Shown here: piece after piece, positions 31,227 through 35,240 of the stretch
Position numbering within the stretch: position 1 is the first letter of the stretch
How the letters are laid out: each line of letters begins with the position of its first letter
NCBI GenBank assembly: GCA_016210745.1
Contig: JACQTO010000264.1
Location: 1 to 35,240 of the forward strand
Direction of reading: 5' to 3'
DNA: 35,240 bases
Source of the DNA: Betaproteobacteria bacterium
Lineage (GTDB): Bacteria > Pseudomonadota > Gammaproteobacteria > Burkholderiales > SG8-39
The notes under the pieces: model-generated
Told to the model about the DNA's origin: nothing
Database searches by the model: none
Seen by the model: the letters and a program-made list of their open reading frames with translations, nothing else
Position numbers and translations under genes: made by a program

Positions 31227-32684
31227 TTACTGCTGTTTCGCCGACGGGCCCTGCGCAAACGGGGCCGCGCCGAGTCCGCTCCAGCCGCCGCCCAACGCCT
31301 TGACGATGTCAGCCGCGGCTGCGCGTTGCGCACGCAGCGCGTCGCTGCGGTTCAATTGCGCCTGCAGCAGGTTGCGTTCGGAATCGATCACCTCGAGCTG
31401 CGAGAGCAGGCCGTTCTCGTAGCGGACACGCGCGAGCCGCAGCGCCTCCGCGAGCGCCGTCATGCGGGCATTTTCCGCCTCGAAGGCCTCGCGCGCGCGC
31501 GCCTGCGCGGACAGCGCCTGGCGCACCTCGCTGAACGCCGCCTGCAGCGTCTTCTGGTATTGCGCCAGCGCCTGGCGTTCACGCGCCTTGACCGCCTCGA
31601 TCTCCGCAGTCAGGCGCCCTCCCTGGAAGATCGGCTGCGCCACGGCGAACGCCAGCGACCAGATGGTGGCCGGTCCCGAAAAGAGGTCGCCGAGCGCCGC
31701 GCTTTCGCTGCCGAGAAAACCAGTCAAGGCAATTCGCGGGAACAAAGCTGCGCGCGCTTCCGCGATGCGCGCGTTCGCGCCGATGAGCCGCTGTTCGGCT
31801 TCGGCGATATCCGGACGGCGCAGGAGCAGATCCGAGGGCAGTCCCTCGGGAATCACCGGCGGCAGCGGCTCGCCCTCTTCGGGGCCGCGCGCGAGCTCGC
31901 CTTCCACGATCGCGAGGGGACTGCGACCGGCCAGCACCGCGAGCGCCAGTTCCTGGGCGGTGCGACTCGTCTGCAGCGCGGGCAACTGCGCCTGGGCCGC
32001 GGCGATTTCGGCCTCCAGCTGCCGCAGGTTCAGGTCATTGACCAGTCCGGCTTTGGCCCTCACTTTCTGCAGTGCGAGACTGTCCGTGCGCAGGCGCAGC
32101 GCGCGATTGGTCGAGGCGACCTGGGCGTCCAGCGCGAGCAGCGCGAAGTAGCCCCGCACCACCTCGGCGACAAGCGCGATGCGCACGGTTTCGCGGGCCG
32201 CCTCGCTCGCGAGCAGCTCGGCGCGCGCCGCGCGGGTGGCGCTGCTCAAGCGCCCCCACAGATCCACCTCGTAGGCGACGTTCAACTGTCCGCGATAGTT
32301 GGTTGACGCGAGCGGCGCGCCGGGAGGAAGCGGCGTGGAGGTGCGCTCCGACAGGCGCAAACGGTCGCCCTGGAAGTCCGCGTCGACCGAGGGCATCCGA
32401 GCCGAATCCGTGGCGCGCAGAAGCGCGCGCGCCTCGTCCACCCGCGCCGCGGCGAGCGCGAGGTCCTGATTGTGGAAAAGCGCCTGCTCGATCAGGCGCT
32501 CGAGGCTCGCGTCGGAGAAGATCGTCCACCAGCGTTCGCCGGTTGCCGTCACGCCCTGCGCGGGCGCGCCCCGCCAGCCCGACGGGAGATCGACCGCAGG
32601 CCGCTCGTAGGAGGGAGCGCCCGCGCAACCAGCCAGCAGGAAGAGGATGAGCGCGTGCGCGCCAAATATTTTCGCAACGTTCAT
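31227..32684 (-). CDS. RND efflux outer-membrane factor, NodT/OprM type
   Basis: 485 residues. A lipoprotein signal with lipobox LLAGC (Cys 20) precedes the usual opening YERPAVDLPSGWRG. Two outer-membrane efflux protein repeats follow, each with long periplasmic helices (FHNQDLALAAARVDEARALLRATDSARMPSVDA; VKARERQALAQYQKTLQAAFSEVRQALSAQARAREAFEAEN), plus LLRRPDIAEAEQRLIGANARIAEARAALFPRIALTGFLG and the second-repeat block YENGLLSQLEVIDSERNLLQAQLN. It forms the trimeric channel through which the RND pump expels substrates. Its ATG overlaps the pump stop by one base (TAATG), so the two are coupled. Confidence 0.94.
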   Translation of the reverse strand: MNVAKIFGAHALILFLLAGCAGAPSYERPAVDLPSGWRGAPAQGVTATGERWWTIFSDASLERLIEQALFHNQDLALAAARVDEARALLRATDSARMPSVDADFQGDRLRLSERTSTPLPPGAPLASTNYRGQLNVAYEVDLWGRLSSATRAARAELLASEAARETVRIALVAEVVRGYFALLALDAQVASTNRALRLRTDSLALQKVRAKAGLVNDLNLRQLEAEIAAAQAQLPALQTSRTAQELALAVLAGRSPLAIVEGELARGPEEGEPLPPVIPEGLPSDLLLRRPDIAEAEQRLIGANARIAEARAALFPRIALTGFLGSESAALGDLFSGPATIWSLAFAVAQPIFQGGRLTAEIEAVKARERQALAQYQKTLQAAFSEVRQALSAQARAREAFEAENARMTALAEALRLARVRYENGLLSQLEVIDSERNLLQAQLNRSDALRAQRAAAADIVKALGGGWSGLGAAPFAQGPSAKQQ

Positions 32685-35240
32685 TACGCGACGATCTGAT
32701 GGTGGGGACTACGCCCGGCACGCAGCACCGATTCGCGGTGGTGCTTCGCTTCTTCCTCGATCTCGGCCGTGGAGCGTGGCTCGGCCAATCTGCGATCCTC
32801 GATGAGCTTGAAAAACCACGGAATGAAGAAGATCGCGAGGAACGTCGCCGCGAACATGCCGCCCATGACTCCGGTGCCCGCCGAAACGCGCGCGCCCGCG
32901 CCGGCGCCGGTAGAGAACGCGAGCGGCATCACCCCAAGGATGAAGGCGAGCGAGGTCATCAGGATCGGACGGAACCTGAGACGCGCCGCTTCCACCGCTG
33001 CACCGGCGGCGGACATCCCTTCGTGTTTGTGCAACACCGCGAATTCGACGATCAGGATCGCGTTCTTGGCCGCCAGGCCGAGCAGCGTCACGAGGCCGAT
33101 CTGGAAGTAGACGTCATTGGTGAGCCCGGCCAGGCGCACGGCGGCCAAGGCGCCGAAGGTGCCGAAGGGAAGGGCGAGTATGACCGAGAGCGGCAGCGAC
33201 CAGCGGTCGTACTGAGCCGCGAGTATCAGAAACACCATGAGTGCAGCCAAGCCCAGAGCCAGCACCGACGTGCCACCCGAGCGCTTTTCCTGGAAGGAGG
33301 CCCCGCCCCAGTCGAAGCTGAATTCGGCCGGCAGCGTCTCCCGCGCGATTTTCTCCATGCGCTCGATCGCCTGACCCGAGCTGTAGCCCGGCTGCGTCGA
33401 GCCGAAGATCTTCACCGCGGGCAGGTTGTTGAAGCGGTCGAGCGAGTCCGGTCCCGACGAATAGTTGACGCGGGCAAGCGAGGCCAACGGCACCATAGCG
33501 CCGCGGTCGGAGCGCACGTACACGGCGCTCACGTCGTCGGGACGCTTGCGATAACCCGGTTCGGCGGACATCAGCACCTGCCAAGTGCGGCCGTACTTGT
33601 TGAAATCGTTGACGTAGAACGTGCCGAGTGTCCCCGCGAGCGTGGCGTAGAGCTCGTCGAGCGGCACGCCGAGCGCTTTTGCCTTCTCGCGGTCGGTGTC
33701 GACGTAGAGCTGCGGCACATTGGCGCGCCACAGCGTATTGACCTGCCCGAACATCGGGTCCTTGGCCACGGCGCCAAGCAGCTGCTGCGTCACTTCCGCG
33801 AGTCGCTGCGGGCCGCCTTCGCCGCGGTTCTGGAGGTAGAACTCGAAGCCGCCCGCGGTCCCGAGGCCAAAGATCGGCGGCGGGCCGAACGCGAGCACCA
33901 GCGCTTCCTTGATGTGGGCGGTCTTCATGAAGAACTCGCCGACCAGCTGCGGGGTTGCGACCTTGCGCTGGTTCCAGTGCTTCTGGGTGACGAAGATGGT
34001 GGCGGCGCTGTTGCGGAAGGCGCCGCCGAGGAAATCGAATCCGGTGAAGGCCACCGCGTCTTGGTTCGCGGGATTCGATTTGATGATGCCGACGACCTCG
34101 TTCACCACGCGGTCGGTGCGCTCGAGCGTCGCGCCGTCGGGCAGGAATACCGCGGCGATGTAGAAGCCCTGGTCTTCATCGGGCACCAGCGATCCCGGCG
34201 TGGTGCGCCACAGTCCGATCGCGACCGCCACCATGGCGATGAAGAGCGCCGCGGCGATGGTCCCCCGGCGCAGCATCCAGGTGACCCCGTCCACGTAGCG
34301 TCCGGTCATCCGTTCGAACCAGTCGTTGAACCATCGGAAAGCGCGCGCGGGCTGCTTGTGCTCGCGCTTCAGGATCAGGACGCAGAGGCTCGGCGTGAGG
34401 GTGAGCGCAACGAGCCCGGAAATCACCACCGCGATGGAGATGGTCACGGCGAACTGCCGGTAGAGCTCCCCGGTCAGTCCGCCGAGGAAGGCGATCGGCA
34501 CGAACACGGCGCACAGGCTGAGCACGATCGCGATGATCGGGCTGGTCACCTCGCGCATCGCCTTGATCGCCGCTTCGCGCGCACTCAGGCGCTCCTCGTG
34601 CATGATGCGCTCGACGTTTTCCAGCACCACGATCGCATCGTCGACTACGATGCCGATGGCGAGCACCATCCCGAACAGCGTCAGCGTGTTGATCGAGTAG
34701 CCGAGAAGGAGGAGTCCGGCGAAGGTGCCGATGAGCGATACCGGCACCGCGGCGAACGGTATCAGCGTCGCGCGCCAGTTCTGCAGGAAGAGGTAGACCA
34801 CGAGGAAGACCAGGAGCATCGCGATAAGCAGCGTGTGCACGACCTCGTTGATCGAGACTTCGACAAACCGCGTGGTGTCGTACACCACCGAGTGCTGAAG
34901 ACCTGAAGGAAAACGCTGCGAGAGATCGTTCATCGCCTTTTTCACGCGCGCGGCCGTGCCGATCGCGTTGGCGCCGGGCTGGAGAAAAATGCCCACCAGC
35001 GTCGCCGACTTGCCGTTGACGCGCCCCATGAACTCGTAGTCCTTGGCGCCGAGCTGCACGCGCGCCACGTCCTTCAATTTCAAGGTCGAGCCGTCGCCAT
35101 TGGCGCGCACCACGATGTTCTCGAACTCCTCGGGCTCTGCCAGCCTGCCCTTGGTGGTGATGGTGTAGACGAGCTCCTGCGGCCCGCCGGTGGGAGATTG
35201 GCCGATCTTGCCGGCGGCGAACTGGGCGTTCTGCTCGTTC
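32684..35240 (-). CDS. RND multidrug efflux pump, HAE1/AcrB type, 5' end missing
   Basis: 851 residues are visible; roughly 200 more at the N-terminus lie beyond the right edge. The reading frame is open to 35240 (the residues before the ATG at 35113, such as NAQFAAGKIGQSPTGG, match AcrB). The proton-relay aspartates are in GIVVDDAIVVLENVERI, and the Lys in LLGLAAKNAILIVEFA is the third relay residue. The periplasmic substrate domain contains FGPPPIFGLGTAGGFEFYLQNRG, typical of multidrug HAE1 pumps rather than metal pumps. It exports amphiphilic drugs with energy from the proton gradient. A membrane-fusion gene is expected to the right, outside the window; the outer-membrane factor follows directly. 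Confidence 0.95.
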   Translation of the reverse strand, partial: NEQNAQFAAGKIGQSPTGGPQELVYTITTKGRLAEPEEFENIVVRANGDGSTLKLKDVARVQLGAKDYEFMGRVNGKSATLVGIFLQPGANAIGTAARVKKAMNDLSQRFPSGLQHSVVYDTTRFVEVSINEVVHTLLIAMLLVFLVVYLFLQNWRATLIPFAAVPVSLIGTFAGLLLLGYSINTLTLFGMVLAIGIVVDDAIVVLENVERIMHEERLSAREAAIKAMREVTSPIIAIVLSLCAVFVPIAFLGGLTGELYRQFAVTISIAVVISGLVALTLTPSLCVLILKREHKQPARAFRWFNDWFERMTGRYVDGVTWMLRRGTIAAALFIAMVAVAIGLWRTTPGSLVPDEDQGFYIAAVFLPDGATLERTDRVVNEVVGIIKSNPANQDAVAFTGFDFLGGAFRNSAATIFVTQKHWNQRKVATPQLVGEFFMKTAHIKEALVLAFGPPPIFGLGTAGGFEFYLQNRGEGGPQRLAEVTQQLLGAVAKDPMFGQVNTLWRANVPQLYVDTDREKAKALGVPLDELYATLAGTLGTFYVNDFNKYGRTWQVLMSAEPGYRKRPDDVSAVYVRSDRGAMVPLASLARVNYSSGPDSLDRFNNLPAVKIFGSTQPGYSSGQAIERMEKIARETLPAEFSFDWGGASFQEKRSGGTSVLALGLAALMVFLILAAQYDRWSLPLSVILALPFGTFGALAAVRLAGLTNDVYFQIGLVTLLGLAAKNAILIVEFAVLHKHEGMSAAGAAVEAARLRFRPILMTSLAFILGVMPLAFSTGAGAGARVSAGTGVMGGMFAATFLAIFFIPWFFKLIEDRRLAEPRSTAEIEEEAKHHRESVLRAGRSPHHQIVA

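Overview
The window looks like a chromosomal stretch from a GC-rich betaproteobacterium, probably an uncultured Burkholderiales or Nitrosomonadales relative. The grounds are the rpsU-yqeY-dnaG-rpoD order, a RpoD with a long Lys/Glu/Ala/Arg-rich N-terminus, two TAXI-type TRAP transporters and an orphan DUF534-type ABC binding protein. Taxonomy is inferred from protein flavour and synteny, not from a marker search.

Layout. 1-578: 3' part of a GltD/NfnB-like oxidoreductase. 579-913: a very structured convergent intergenic region with two large perfect hairpins around a bidirectional terminator. 914-4248 (-): frdDCBA, an E. coli-type fumarate reductase with an FNR-like box upstream. 4584-6228 (-): a small basic protein, an ABC binding protein with a disrupted leader, and tRNA-Ile2(CAT). 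6313-11533 (-): rpoD, dnaG, yqeY, rpsU. 11871-13615: tsaD and plsY, convergent, with heptamer repeats in the tsaD 3' end. 13836-14873 (+): wrbA and folB. 15079-17684 (-): a NYN-LOTUS protein, xerD and ogt. 17689-20765 (-): TAXI-TRAP system 1, divergent from a GntR-type regulator coupled to a CgeB-like glycosyltransferase (20997-22942). 23107-24830: a small lipoprotein and nicotinate phosphoribosyltransferase. 25257-28244 (+): TAXI-TRAP system 2. Then come a DUF1080 lipoprotein, a nitrobindin-like barrel protein, a cystathionine beta-lyase-like enzyme (-), and an RND efflux pump with its outer-membrane factor (-) that runs off the right edge.

The coding content is mostly ordinary housekeeping and transport. 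The most unusual signal lies between genes. Four copies of an approximately 100-bp element (14923-15020, 16011-16112, 22983-23089, 29008-29102) keep both flanks and the hairpin tip, but carry a different, self-complementary middle stem in each copy. Two copies bracket the NYN-LOTUS gene with their heads facing it. The pair of hairpins at 676-811 shows the same logic in a second family: shared loop and shared flank, unrelated but perfectly paired stems. I read these as structure-selected repeats of unknown function. No encoded transposase or partner protein for them is visible here.
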